DNA of 64,000 nt from Endomychus coccineus (GCA_958510875.1 OY294070.1:248001-312000), one strand, 5' to 3'. Numbered from the stretch's first letter, positions 11,641 to 24,024 are shown. Numbers and translations: made by a program. The notes: generated by a model from the letters alone, not told the origin.

Positions 11641-12459
11641 ATAGATTTCTGCCATGTAATGCCTCGAGTGTTATTGTATGTTGGTGAAACATTTTAATTC
11701 GCCTACTTCAGTTTGAAAACACGTTGTTTATCAAATATCTGAATAGGTATCATAAAAGATTACTCATGATATTTGTCTAATATATAAGAATGATACGCGA
11801 AACTTTGCACTTGAAATCGAGTGGAGATCATGCGATAATTACTGTTTCTATTATGTAAGGCGTGGGAAAGAAAACGTCTTTATTAAATTTATGATTTGTT
11901 CTGGCAATATTAGTTGACGAAAGAAGAACTGGTTCTTCATTTGCGGCACGGGATCGAAGCAAATTGTGGGAGTCACCAGGTGTAAGATAATCAGATGTAG
12001 TGATTGTGATTGTCAGCTCGGGGACGCTAACACGCGACAGTTCTCTGCTCAGTGTAATCAACATATTGTGTAGTGGACCAATAAAAATTGATGAGCAAAC
12101 TCGCAGGTATTTTGAACTGTGACCATTAGGAAAAATAAAAAATCTGCATTCACAAGTTCAATGTTGTAAAGTTAATTCACTTGCAATTACGTTTCGGGGG
12201 AGGAAGTTCAACAAACCCCTTTAGCTTTTATTGTAATTGTAAAGTAATGTGGACCGTCCTGGTGAGAGTGCCGTCCCGGAAGCGTGTAACTAACCGATGG
12301 TAGTTGAACATCTTCGGTATCAATATAACGTCAAACCGCATATTACTACCTTGAACTGATGGTTAACTTTTCGAACCGCGAACACTCGGGGACTGCGTTG
12401 ATGAAATCCAGCGTTCTGATCGATTTTCGTGAAGGCCGCTTTCATCCTTTCGTAGCCCT
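11641..12459. other. Non-coding DNA
   Basis: No gene recognised. It ends at the left border of the shortened duplicate block (about 12460), just after a slightly GC-richer stretch (12250-12450) with no recognisable motif. Confidence 0.5.
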
Positions 12460-14185
12460 AAAATCTGTTTTTATTTTCGTTCTGGTGTTGAACTTACAAT
12501 AATGTTATTAATGTTTATAGATATTGCATCAGTTTCGAAGTCTTGAAGGCATCTAAAGTGTGTAGGAAAGAAAAAAAAACTTCAATTCGCTGAAAGAAGG
12601 TAATTGCCCGAATGAGGTATTTTTTTTTTTATTTCGGTAGTTAGAGAATTAAAACCAAATTTACTTTTACAAGTAAGCACGCTACATGAAGTTAAACATA
12701 CACATTTTCTACGTAAGCGTCTTCTTTATATACGAAAAAGTTACAACAATTGAAATTAATGTTGACAAATCGTTTCACCACACTGTGGCATTCTCAAAAC
12801 TAGGTTAATTCTCCAACTTGTGAAAGATAAAATGCTTTTGCACTACGCAAACGCCGAAACCATAGATATATATTTTTCAATTTTCATTATCTTGAATATA
12901 GTTGTATAGTTTATGCATATTATAATAGACTGTGGAAATTTATCTATATTGTTATTTTCGTTTATCTACAGAATCAATGATTAATTAATCAATGACAGAA
13001 TGATCTGAACATGACTGGCAATAATTGATACTAATTTTGAAACAAAAACTGTACATGTCATCAATATTAAGCATTTATGTAACGTTGCCATCAACTCATA
13101 TCTATTTCGTAATCTCTAATTTCGCAAATATACAGTTGTTATTGATTGCTTTGGAGATTACTTTTGTCTCTATATGAGAGTATTACTTTCAATTTAGATT
13201 ATAATCTCATCTTCGGTGCTTTCATTGATTTTATAAAGAAATGTTAGTAATTCATTAGATTTATTCACAAACTTAATAATCCCAGTTTTTCTATAGCAAA
13301 TATACTGGAACAAAATCTTTTAGCAATGACTGTGATGTAACAAACCTTCTTGTGTGTTCCGATGGTTATTAATTATCCCATGCAATGATACTCGAATTTA
13401 TACAGGTTTGATGGACACAATTTATATAAATCGCTAGAAATTTTCCTCTTTTTCCCAACATATACTGTAATGCTTTCTTTTCCAGGTGAAAGAGTATGCG
13501 TTCGGTGAGAATCGGAAGCACTGCACAGGAACCTAGGCTGGAGTTGTCAAGATTTGTCATTGTTGAAAAACAGTAAATTGATTATACAAAAGAGTGCTTT
13601 ATTATTCCAAAATATTCCTCAATTGAAACACTATTCTTATTATATAGAAAAAAGGTGACACGACTTTTCATAGAATATGTTTTTCTGTAGGCTGTTTTAT
13701 GTCGAACAGTAAATATTCTTTCAATTCCATTTCACTTCACTAAAGAACATTGATACCTTAATCCCATTAAAGTCAAAAATGTACCTTTTGATATATTTTA
13801 TGATTTGTTTCCTTCAGAGGACAAGTGTACATTTTTCCAATTGAAAGCAGTTCTCTTTTATACTTTCCAAACGCAAACTGTTTATTTCATATTCTTATTT
13901 TAGCATTTTAATCGATGTTAGAGCTCGATCAAAGATTGTTTCAATTACCCAAGTGATATTATCAGTTATAAACATTGCTCAATAAAATTAAAAACTTTAT
14001 ATTCGGCCTAGAGCCTAGACAATAACTACTGGAAATTCAGCTATCAAGTTACAGATTGCTATTTTCAACATAAACAGCGCTTTCTTCATAAGCGGTGTCT
14101 ACAGGATGATAGTAAAACTACAAATACAAATTACAGTTAACTGCAGTTATAACTAAATAGTCGCTGTATCTACGGTTTTGTAGTT
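12460..14185. repeat. Segmental duplication, short copy
   Basis: This block copies 1050-5840 in the same orientation. At about 13551 it jumps from the equivalent of 2140 to that of 4562, and it lacks the two small elements at 4861-5167 and 5487-5789. Its last 100 bases are themselves partly repeated at 14208-14300 (the ATAAAC(A/C)GCGCTT...ACAGTTAACTG segment). Small deletions and substitutions are spread throughout. Confidence 0.85.
13485..13551 (+). pseudogene. Broken copy of the cysteine-rich last exon
   Basis: The first 66 or so bases of the exon at 2075-2286 are repeated here after the same splice-acceptor context. The codon for the cysteine in VCVRC has become TGA, so the frame is closed nine codons in. 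The rest of the exon is missing because of the internal deletion in this block. Confidence 0.8.
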
Positions 14186-14488
14186 ATCTCTATGACTATT
14201 TAGTAACATAAACCGCGCTTTTTTCAGACGCGGCATCTACAAGATGATGGCCGAACTAAAGATAAAATTACAGTTAACTGTGTGCGTGAATCTAGTGCAG
14301 TAGATTTTTGTCGAGATATATCACGTAAAATGGCGCTGTTTCGATGGTTTCGTAGGTGTCTTTACGATATTAGGTGTTGTTTGACTTACCTTATTGATAG
14401 ATTTCTATAAAAAAACTTTCCTCGTCAATTGAACAGCACTTTTAAATAATATGCAAATGAAATAATAACGCAATAAATCAATTAAGCA
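14186..14488. other. Non-coding DNA with a partial tandem repeat
   Basis: 14208-14300 repeats part of 14070-14150. The rest is intergenic, downstream of the Pasha gene. Confidence 0.5.
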
Positions 14489-14494
14489 TTTATT
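14489..14494 (-). promoter_or_regulatory. Poly(A) signal of the Pasha gene
   Basis: AATAAA on the minus strand, about 33 bases after the stop codon of the Pasha gene. It is the first canonical signal after the stop. Confidence 0.5.
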
Positions 14495-14526
14495 CAAATA
14501 AATAAGGTACAAATTGAGAATAAATG

Positions 14527-17500
14527 TTACAAATCAACATTTTTCAAATTAGACGAAGACATTTTGGGTAAAATTTCACTGTCTGGCGGAATAAACACGC
14601 CTATGGGTTTGATTGATTTACGTTTATCACTTAATTTAGTTAATTCTAATTTCAACTTATCTAATATGGCAAAATTGGGCGAATTTACCGCCGCCTTTGT
14701 CTGTAACAAAGTTATCTCTTGTTCTTCCAATTTCTTCGCTTTCAGACTTTTAACCGATCTATTTCCATACAATCGCAACAATGAACCCCAAGACTTGAGA
14801 TGTGGATGTAGAGCCTACAACAAATATTCACACAAACAAAAACCAATGTCAACATTTTCATTTACCAATTTGTTTTTGAATTAAATTCTTCAATTGTTAT
14901 ACGTTGTTCGATTTTTGAGAAAAACTAACATTAAATTATCTACAATTTGTCAAAAAAAAATATGATTTACTGATATATTGTTATAATAGAAATTTTTAAA
15001 TTTATAACTGAAATTTTCAACTAACAGAACTATACAGAATGTCCCATAAGTAACGCTTCACAAAGCTGTAGCAGATTCCTTACATAAGATTATTACAATT
15101 TAATCCAACTTGCCTTATAATAATAATAATGTTTATTTGCCCATAAATAACATAAAAGGTCACATTTATCAAGTTTAATAACAATTATTCTGTTCCAATA
15201 TGAAGAGATACTGTAGAAGGTAAAAAAAATATAAAATGAAACAGAAAAAGATGTGATTGGAATATTCAATGGTGATACATCACAGAAGCACCCAATAGGT
15301 GTTTGTATGTGACATTTTGTGCAATGCATTAGTTAATAGTGACCTTGATCCTAATTTGATTTTTTTTTCATTATTATTATTTGTTAGGAGGTATGTATAA
15401 CTTTGTATTGATAAATTGATAATATCAAATATTTTTTATTTGTTCGTTCCAAAACAGAGATTTTTCTAGTAGCATACATATCTATTATCTATTTATCTAT
15501 TTGATCTAATTTATTTCACTATTAATACATTAATTTTAAAAACACTACACTTCGAATTTTGGCGTAATTCGTATATTTATTAATAAATAATTTATTTATA
15601 AAAATTCAAAAATTTATGTTAGCATTTAAAGACCATAATAACAATAAAATTGTACTGAGAAAGCCAAAATTAGCTGAAAACGACTATAAATTCGACATTT
15701 TGGTCAAATTCGTACATTTATTAATAAATATAATTTGTTTATAACAAATTAACAAATTAGCGGGTATACATTCGATGATATTGACGACTAAATCGAACTC
15801 AGAAGGCCAAGGTTATTCGAAAACGATCCAAAGCTCGTAATTTTGGTCGAATTTGTCCGTTTGTAAAAAAATAAATTGTTTATAACAAATGAAGTCAATT
15901 CAACTACTTGTTCAACTATTTTCATATGTTCACTGACCAAAAATAGTGTGCCCAATCATTTTTTATGAATTTTTATGTAATCCCATAAATACGCCAACTA
16001 ATTAGTTAATTTATTGTTTATAAACAATGCAACATTTTTGCGCAACTTTAGACGAGGTAGAATTTGTTTCTGATAAAATTCCGAACAGAATGCACTTTGT
16101 CCCATCAAAATCGGTGCATTTCCCAACAATTTCGACCTCAAATACTCATTTAACTGCATAATAATAAATATAATAAATGTTTGTTTAGCCAAGAAATAAA
16201 TCTACTAATGCAAAAATTAAATAGAAACAAAATATTTTTGTATTTATATTTATATACCACTCAATGAGGCACACGTTCATCAAGAACTCTCCGAAATCGA
16301 GTTGAAATTTGGCAGAAACTTTCATTATTTGACACAGGCACCGGCTAAGAACGAATTTTTCGTAACTCAAAATGAAACAGGGTAAAAGAGATTCGTTATA
16401 TTTTGACTTTTCTGACAGTTATTTAATCATTTACATGACAAACAGATCCATAGATTAATGAATCGTTATCACAGCTTGGATTGTCTATGCTATGACAGAC
16501 AACACTAACCAATCAACAAGACAGGTGACGTTTAGATGACAAACAGGTGATATATTGACAGGCACATATGTTCATGACAGACCATTACGTATCATAGATT
16601 GCACACATGACATGGAGCATAATTTTACGCCTTTAGCTGTTTCTACTCATTAGAAATATTTGAATTAGACAAAGAAAGTTGGGGAATAATATTGTAGCTA
16701 TCTTCTGCAGGTATTAGTGAAAATGAGAAAGATAAAAACTACTACTTTTGCCAATTTTTTGGAACATTTGGATAATAATTAAATTTTGAAGACTAATCTT
16801 TTTAATAGAAAGTATTGCAAAATGTATGAAAATGTCATATTACTATTCATTTATGAATTTAAAAAAATTATATGTTTTTATGAAAATTCACATACATTTA
16901 CCTTCAAGTGGAATATGTTGTGTATTATTGAACTTATGAACAAAAAAAAAACGCTTTCATGTTTTGAGATGTGACAAAAAATCTTGTGAACTTTGAAATT
17001 TTATAATAAAAATAAATTAATAATAATTATATCAAATATCTGGAATGTAGAATTTTGCTTTTTACACCATTTTGTTCAATCCTTAGAAACAAAACAAAGT
17101 GACTTCACTTTCATTGTCACTTCATTAACAGTTTTTTGTGATATTTATTCTGTCAGAGAAAATAGTTTTGATGTGAAACAATCGATAATTTAGTTTATTA
17201 CAATTAAAAAAGAGCAAAATTTTTTTTAAACTTATTATTCAGCAAATCTACCAGACTTAAGAAGCATATCCTAAGATGAAACAATTTCACTAAAAAAATT
17301 AATATCATCCCAGACAAAATAAAGTTTATGCAGCATCTAACCTGTAAAATGGCTTGAGAGGCTCTCTGTTTGCCGTCGCGCTTATTCTGACAAATCACGG
17401 TGGCCGTGTGTTTGCCCACCGTCATCGTGAACTCGTTCTTCTTGTGTTTCGACGTGTTACCCTGATAAGTTATCTTCAGATCTTCCAAACCGAAATTACG

Positions 17501-20500
17501 CTGCAAACAAGTGAGCAGGATGTCGTGCGGTGACGGTTCCGTAGTTTTCGCGCAAAATTCCGCCACTCTCGGATCTTCGATTCGTATTTCGTCGAAGAAC
17601 TGAAAAAAAATAAAAAACGTTCAAACAACAATATTCGATCCATCTCATTTACGATTGCGACTCACCGACAGATCTTGATCCTGGTCTTTGCTGGTGCTCG
17701 ATCCCGTCTTACTGTCCGTGCTGATTTTCGAACGCATTTCCGGTATCAATATTTCCAGAGTATTTTTGGCCGCTTCCGATTTCGCTTGTTTCTTACTCGT
17801 TCCGTAGCCTACTCCGTATTGCATCTCGTTTATCGACACGGTGGCGGCGTATGGAGTCGCAGCATTCTCTAAACGAAACAGTTCCGATAGATTTAAAATC
17901 CATAATAAAAAAATACATTCTGTTTTATCAAACATTTCACTATAATAATTAGATACTGAACAGTAATAACTATTAAGTAAATCAACCCATGTTCAAAACA
18001 GGAAAATAGAAGAATACACAAATAATAATGAACATTTTGGATCAATGATGGAGGAATTTATGCGAGAAAAATTTCACCAAATTGAAAAATTAACAACATA
18101 AAATTAACTGTTATTTAAAAAAAAATCGATGGTGGAAGCCATTACTTTATGGTAATTTATCATTTTGATTATATGAAAGAATAACTAACTTATTTTAAGA
18201 GCAGTTTGAAAGACACATGAAAAGATCACTTTGATCTAACTGATCATTGAGGATATTTTTATTAGAGTTTTTGACACCTTTAGAAATCTCTATTGATTCT
18301 AATATATTCAATTCGAAACCTCTGTTGTCTTGTTATGTAGAATGCTTAGACTATCTAAATTAGGGAAACTATGACCAGTTTGTAAAAAATGATTAGCAAA
18401 GGTTGAGTCAGGTTTGTTGAGTCTAAACGAGCGAAAATGTTCTTCGAATCTTAATTTGAAATTACGACAAGTTCTACCTATATAAAAGTCATCACAGTCT
18501 GGGCAAATCATCTTATAAACTCCAGGTTTTCTATATTTATTGATTTTGTCTTTGGCGTTGTATATGAGATGGCAAAGTTTATTTTGAGGTTTGAAACTGA
18601 TTTTAAAATTATGGCGTGATAAAATGTTAGCAATATGTTCGCTTACTGTACCAAAATAAGTCAAAGAGATGAATTTAGTGGATAAATTTTATAGAAAGGT
18701 AATTGTTGTTGTTTGCGATTTATTAGTTTAATTATTTCATCTCCCGGAAAACCATTATTGATGGCTATTCGTTTGATCGTGTTCAACTCAATAGTGAGGT
18801 GTTCTATTGACAATGGTATCGAAAATGCTCTATGGATCATTGAGTGATGTGCTGCTAATTTATGGCTACGAGGGCTAAACGATGAGTTCGGTTATTTTTA
18901 TAAACCCACAAAAGGTTCCACTGTATCCCATGTGTGGGTCTGAATCCTAAACTAAATTAAATATCAACTATTAGGTTCATTATATTCTTAAATTTAAATA
19001 TAATTATTAAAATTTCAAATTACATTGAACTATAGTAAATGTTGTGAGAGTATATAATGTTATAAAATCTTTCAATTTACTGCCTGCAACTTTTAAAGAA
19101 ATGGATCAGACAACAAAATTGGTAATAAAAAAAATTGTATTTAGTGATAAAAATGCATGTATTTATTAATTATTTGTTATATCTTTATAGATTCTGTGAA
19201 AAAGAGATTTTTATCTCTAAATACAATTTTTTGCTATTTTTTTATTACCAATTTTGTTGTCAGATCTATTTGTTTAAAAGTTGCAGGCAGTAAATTGAAA
19301 GATTTATAGCAATATATAAGCTACTTTTTTTATGTTAATTTTTAAAAATTTTATACTATTACTTCGAGTATTTACAGTTGAAGCAAGATAATTTTCTTTC
19401 AAGTATAAGATTCTCTTATAAATAATTGTCTTATATTTAATACAAAAGTATTGTTATATATGATATTCAAGAATCTTTGTTAAATCCTTTCTAATGTACT
19501 TAAAACATTGTGGTATGCACCATCCCACACTACTAATTTACTTGTGACACTCTTTTTATTTCTTTGTATTGGTATGCTGTCTTAATAGGAATCAAAAGTT
19601 GTTATTATTATTAATTTAAAATTATAATATTATTAGAAGAATAGAAATAAGCTTAAAATTTTAATCTAAGAACAATGTCAGATAAGGAAAAATAAAAATT
19701 GGAGCAAAAATTATTTTATATTTAAAATCAAGACTCACCCAATTCGCAAAATCTATAAGAAGGTTGTTTCTTCAGAGCATGTTGCACATATTCATGTAAA
19801 ATACAAACATAAGACTTGCCATTGGGATTCATTATCCATTCTTTCTTGGAATTGCTATTGTTATTTTCTGAAGAGTCTGTATTCTCGATTGGGAATGTTA
19901 TTAGTTTTGTACCTAGAAATAATTTACAGACAACTTAATATAAATAAATATAATTTACTATAAAAGAGTGCACACTGTGGATATATTATAACACTAAAAA
20001 CATCATTTTTAGTGGATTTCTTATCAATAGTGAAATATAATTTATTTGGGGCCATTAATATATGGAACATTTTACACAAGTCAATTTACAGAAATAAAAT
20101 GAACACAATAAAGTTGTCATACATAATATAAAGTATAAAATAAAAACACATTAAAAAAATTGGCTCCACCCAAGTGTGAGTTCATAATTGATATTATTCT
20201 TACAATCAATTACAACAATAAAGAAAAATATATCAAAATTTGTTGAAACAGTTGTAAAAATCTTTTTATTTCGAAATTTGATCAAAATAGTATTTTTTTT
20301 AAAATGTACTTACATTCAATGCTTATATGTAAAAATATAATTTTACATATAAACTCTAATTAACTGGAAATGAAGCCATATGATTATAAATAATTGTGAA
20401 TATTGAATTTAAGTACATTTTAAAAAAATACTATTTTGTTCAAATTTTGAAATAAAAAGATTATTATTATTTGTACTAGTTTTATCTAAAAGATAGCTGA

Positions 20501-22522
20501 TGGAAATATAATTTTATTTAATTTGATAGGTGAGATAACATGAAATTAAAGTTCATTTTATAATTTTTCTTTAGCACAAAAGGAAAATATAAAACTATTC
20601 AAAAAACAACAAATAAAATCAAAAACTCAAAAAGGAGCACCTATATTTAAGAAAATGTATTATTATAAATGTAAAAAATATGGATAAATATTAAAATAAT
20701 AAACAAAACAAAAATGCTCCATAATTCGGCAAAATTCGTGATTTAATCATTCAAATTTTCATCCTCAATGTCTGATTCTGGCAGACTATCCCCCCTCATG
20801 ATATTTGAAGTAGGAATATTAATAAATTCATGATGAAATAGTTCTGAAATGACCTTAGTTTAGTTTTGCAAGGCAAAACAGAATAAGTGCCAATTTTACT
20901 GTATACTTTTGCGAGGTAAAACAGTATAAGTAGTCAAATGATGCAAAATTGGCTTCCGGTAAAAAAGGCTACTTTTCGATTTGTAAGAAAGGAAAAGCAG
21001 AAAGGCACAACAAATCATTTTTATTTTCTCAAAATATTCTAAGTTGCAATATTTATGTAGTGCCTGAAAACTGATCGATTAGGACATAATAAGCCACATA
21101 TTCTTCGATTTCCAATTGACTCAAGCACAAAAGTTATGATCAATGCAGAAATAAAAATCTTGCCCAGCGACGTTAATAAATTAATTCGGCCAAACAATTT
21201 GTCACTTCTGTCCTTTTACTTTTCAAGCATTGATATACATATACACATACATATACAACAACAATATTTCAACAGAAAGAGCACTTGTATGCACCATGAT
21301 AAATGTTTGATTAATCAGGTAGGTAATATGTTATAAACTAAGTATAACGAAAATATAAATAAAATCAATTCAATGGTGAGTATAACTAATGTTCAGAATC
21401 GTTCAATATGACTGGCTATATATATTTAAATTTTTTTTAAGAACAGCAATAATTTATTGATATTCCTTATTTCTAATTGTAATAGATTGTATGTTTTTGG
21501 TACAAGATAATTAATGAATTTCAGATTTATATTTTTGTGAATTTTTAAACGTTTATTTGTTTTAAAGATAGAACAAAAGAATTTTTAAAAACTGTTCACA
21601 ATAAAATTGATGAAGAGAAATAACTTACCATGAGGTAGAGTGGGTCTCTGTAATTGTCTGTCTTTCTTCTTTTTGGAGAATTGTCTCCTTTCTGACCATG
21701 ATTTGAACCTCATTATTTTAATCGTCTTAAATTTAAATAAGTTATCACAATATTCACGTAATTGCTCGGGACTCAAATTTTGCGATTCAATGTTCTCCTT
21801 GACGGTTTCTATGGTGGCATTTGGTAATTCTTTGGTATCAGCAGTTTGTACTTGCATCTCCGGTTCTTTTTCTAGAGCCTTCCTATAGTTTAAGCACGGA
21901 ACGGCACTCAATGGTATCTCGTGTTTCTAAAAAAATCACACTTTATATAAGCACTAGTTTTTTTCACAGAAAATTATCAATTTGTAAAAATTACTCACTC
22001 TTACAGAACCAGGTCCCAGGAAATAAGGTTTCGATAATGTGCAAACCCTTGAGATCTTGTGCAGGTAAATGGGCATCCCACTGTTGTGCGATATCTGAAT
22101 CCAACCTTCCGGTAGAACATCAAAGTGATTTTGACCTTTTTCTATCAAGACGACCCGATCCTTTTCCTCGTAGATAGTTTTATCATCTAATTTTTAGATT
22201 TTGGGAAATGAAATGTAAGAATACAATCTATTTAATATCAGAATAAAATTTTACAAATTTGTTTCTACTTTTCAACTTTACACTCACCTAGACCAGCTTC
22301 AGAAGCTTTTCTCTTTTTCCTTGCGAGTGCTTCTTCAAGCATTTTATCCACCTCATCATCTGGTATATCGGAATCATACGACAAAGATTTATTAGAATCA
22401 CTATCTTCAACTTCGTCCAAAACATGAAATTTTCTAGCATTCTCTTCTTTATTTCCATTAACCAAGCTATATTTATCGTTTAAATAAGAGCAAGATTGAC
22501 CCGTTTTTCCATTATCATCCAT
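14527..22522 (-). CDS. pasha: Pasha / DGCR8, Microprocessor RNA-binding subunit, 547 aa
   Basis: Seven exons join in frame: 22522-22288, 22186-21999, 21926-21629, 19912-19739, 17868-17666, 17599-17342 and 14814-14527 (1644 nt). The protein partners Drosha in the nucleus and recognises primary microRNA hairpins. Domains in order: an acidic N-terminus; a WW-like segment (about 103-135, LPEGW, HNSGMPIYLH, PYFLGPGSVR); the VPCL motif with Cys152, matching the haem-ligand Pro-Cys of human DGCR8; the first dsRNA-binding domain across exons 4-5 (about 267-340, GYGTSKKQAKSEAAKNTLEILIP); the second in exon 6 (about 387-452, KHKKNEFTMTVGKHTA, GKQRASQAILQ); and the Drosha-binding tail starting LHPHLKSWGSLLRLYG. 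It is shorter than human DGCR8 (773 aa) because of the short N-terminus. No broken splice site or stop is seen. The start is the first ATG of the open frame. Confidence 0.96.
14815..17341. other. Last intron of the Pasha gene
   Basis: It is AT-rich. At 15540-15895 a diverged tandem repeat of about 145 bp recurs three times (ATTTTGG(C/T)... followed by TAAATAATTTGTTTATAA-like sequence). At 15998-16153 lies an in-phase possible alternative exon (separate entry). 16430-16620 has scattered ATGACAGAC/ACAGGTGA words but no clear element. Confidence 0.5.
15998..16153 (-). other. Possible alternative terminal exon inside the Pasha intron
   Basis: A T-rich tract and AG at 16154-16155 precede a frame of 51 codons and a stop (LNEYLRSKLLGNAPILMGQS... 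to NNKLTN). It is in phase 0, the phase needed after exon 6 of Pasha, and would replace the Drosha-binding tail. The peptide matches nothing I recognise. It may be chance, since intronic AG sites are common. Confidence 0.2.
18195..18905 (-). pseudogene. Penelope-like element remnant (RT C-terminus plus GIY-YIG)
   Basis: It lies in the Pasha intron between exons 4 and 5, on the same strand as the gene. Going down the minus strand: SHKLAAHHSMIHRAFS and IAINNGFPGDEIIKLI (end of the RT/linker); then, after a frameshift, the frame 18664-18308 with FGTVSEHIANILSRHNFKI and the GIY-YIG nuclease segment GVYKMICPDCDDFYIGR; then, after another frameshift, NILESIEISKGVKNSN to a stop at 18195-18197. This order is that of Penelope-like elements. 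At least two frameshifts and stops near 18900 make it inactive. It is a different family from the element at 62906-64000. Confidence 0.88.
19060..19310. repeat. Long inverted repeat in a Pasha intron
   Basis: The arms 19060-19154 and 19206-19310 are reverse complements at roughly 85-90% identity (ACTGCCTGCAACTTTTAAA and CAACAAAATTGGTAATAAA are shared), around a spacer of about 50 bp. It is probably a MITE. Transcribed within the Pasha pre-mRNA it would fold into a long hairpin. Confidence 0.85.
20260..20464. repeat. Second inverted repeat in a Pasha intron
   Basis: The arms 20260-20322 and 20400-20464 are reverse complements at about 90% identity (AAAATAGTATTTTTTT and AAAATGTACTTA shared), spacer about 77 bp. 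It is a MITE-like foldback, unrelated in sequence to the one at 19060-19310. Confidence 0.85.
20743..20858 (-). other. Short C-terminus-like open frame, unidentified
   Basis: On the minus strand a frame open after an upstream TAA reads SELFHHEFINIPTSNIMRGD and then SLPESDIEDENLND to a stop. The acidic end with no AT-type low-complexity residues looks like the C-terminus of a real protein, perhaps a decayed transposase. I cannot name it. There is no start codon or splice evidence. Confidence 0.2.
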
Positions 22523-22857
22523 ATTTGTACTAGCTTATAATTTATGAGAAATTACCTTAAAATGATTGCTCTAAAGGCCTACCTATTTCACTTGATTATA
22601 AATGACTAGAAGTGAAGAAGCACGATACAATGATCCAGCTGCGTGTGAAGTAGCGTTTTCTAACGGTAGAAAATGAAAGAATATTTCAATTATTTTTTAT
22701 CATCAAATTGAACTATTCTTTGAATAACTTCCGTAGAAAACTATATGTTGCTATATTAAAAACTTTAGGCTTAACATCACAAATAAATAAATTAATAAAA
22801 CATTCATTTAGCATTTACGACCGTCCATTATAACAATTAGCATGGCGGTCACAGAAC
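22523..22857. other. 5' region of the Pasha gene
   Basis: It should contain the promoter and 5' UTR of the gene that starts at 22522 on the minus strand. No TATA box or other decisive motif was recognised. Confidence 0.4.
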
Positions 22858-22895
22858 CATAGATAACCCTACTACCGGTAGTAGAGTTATCTATG
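22858..22895. repeat. 38-bp palindrome of the dispersed family
   Basis: CATAGATAACCCTACTACC is followed directly by GGTAGTAGAGTTATCTATG; only one pair is mismatched. Same family as 5957-5995. Confidence 0.85.
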
Positions 22896-22953
22896 CACAG
22901 AACACGGTCGTATACACGACCGTGGCACAGAACAACTGAAATAAAGCGCTGCT

Positions 22954-23290
22954 GGTGCCACAGAGATATATCTCTGTGGCTGGTGCACCACACCACCACA
23001 TAGAGGTTATACAGCATAGAGGCGTGAAGCCATAGATAACAGTAGATTTATCTATGCGTAAAACGCACGATATTAAGCATAGAATTCATATGCTACAAGG
23101 GTCCCACTCCTCATAAATAACGTTCTCACGTTTCCTTATATATTATTCAGGTACTGCAAAGTGGGGCCCAGGTAATCTTTTTGAACGTTGCGCGCAACTT
23201 ATGTATATGGCTTTACGCCTATATTTTATATGAACTCTATGCACCACCACGGAACACTATAATGCACTTCAGTGAAGAAGTCTGCAGTGG
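22954..23290. repeat. Dispersed repeat unit of about 335 bp, copy 1
   Basis: It matches 41897-42240 in the same orientation at high identity, from GGTGCCA(C/T)AGAGATATATC to ACTTCAGTGAAGAAGTCTG. The inside has short hairpins (AGAGATATATCTCT, a CATAGATAA palindrome at 23031-23056) and no open frame. It is probably a non-autonomous DNA transposon. The termini are not defined. Confidence 0.75.
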
Positions 23291-23458
23291 AAGCAAGCCA
23301 CATAGAATTCTATTTTCGTGACGTCACAAATTCTAGGCGATAGAAAGTATATATGGGAGCACGATGCGTAGAATTCTATTGTAGAATCATAAAGTCGTGG
23401 AAGATCGGAAATTAGTACTCAAGTTGAAGACATCGTAGTTTTACCTGTCATTTTAGAC

Positions 23459-23493
23459 CATAGATAATTCCACTAGTAGTAGAGTTATCTATG
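23459..23493. repeat. 35-bp palindrome of the dispersed family
   Basis: CATAGATAATTCCACTAG / TAGTAGAGTTATCTATG; same family as 5957-5995 with a few mismatches in the centre. Confidence 0.75.
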
Positions 23494-24024
23494 TTTTAAA
23501 CGTTTATGTCAATATTAACCTATAAGTAAAATTGAATTTTACCAAATATTCACCTTTATTTCAAGATATCTTGAATAAAGCCAGCGAGAAGTAAGTAAAG
23601 TTAATTAACATTACATGTCGCTTACATTTTAATTAGACCTAAATTTTATTATAGATGTTTCCAATGTACATATTTTAAATAAATAAATTTAATAGAACAC
23701 CAAACAATATTAAACAATATTACATTACATTATTATGTTACATTATGTTCTATATCCAATGAGCTGCACAATAGAATATAACAAACTGTGTGTGCAGTAA
23801 CTCCTAACTTAATGAATATATTGACCACATCTAGGTATATTGAATATGATGACGTACTTTGAGAGATATTCTCCAGTATGTACAAAAATCTCTCAAGCAT
23901 TATCTATTTAAATTTAAATTGTGCCTACCTTAAGCTAACTATAAATTATAAATTTGAAAAATTGTTATACTAAGTCTAAGTCCAAATTAGAAGGGAATTA
24001 AAGCTATATTTGATCAAATTGAAC
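23494..24024. other. Non-coding, likely 3' part of the adjacent retrotransposon
   Basis: No gene. It lies directly downstream of the minus-strand reverse transcriptase frame, so at least part is its 3' UTR. Confidence 0.35.

Larger units (their letters stand above)
19913..21628. other. Third intron of the Pasha gene
   Basis: It is AT-rich and holds a repeat tail (19975-20035, TTTTTAGTGGATTTCTTATCAATAGTG-like), a second long inverted repeat (20260-20464) and a small open frame with an acidic end at 20743-20858. Around 20880-20945 another short inverted repeat (TTTTACTGTATACTTTTGC / GCGAGGTAAAACAGTATAA) is seen. Confidence 0.5.
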
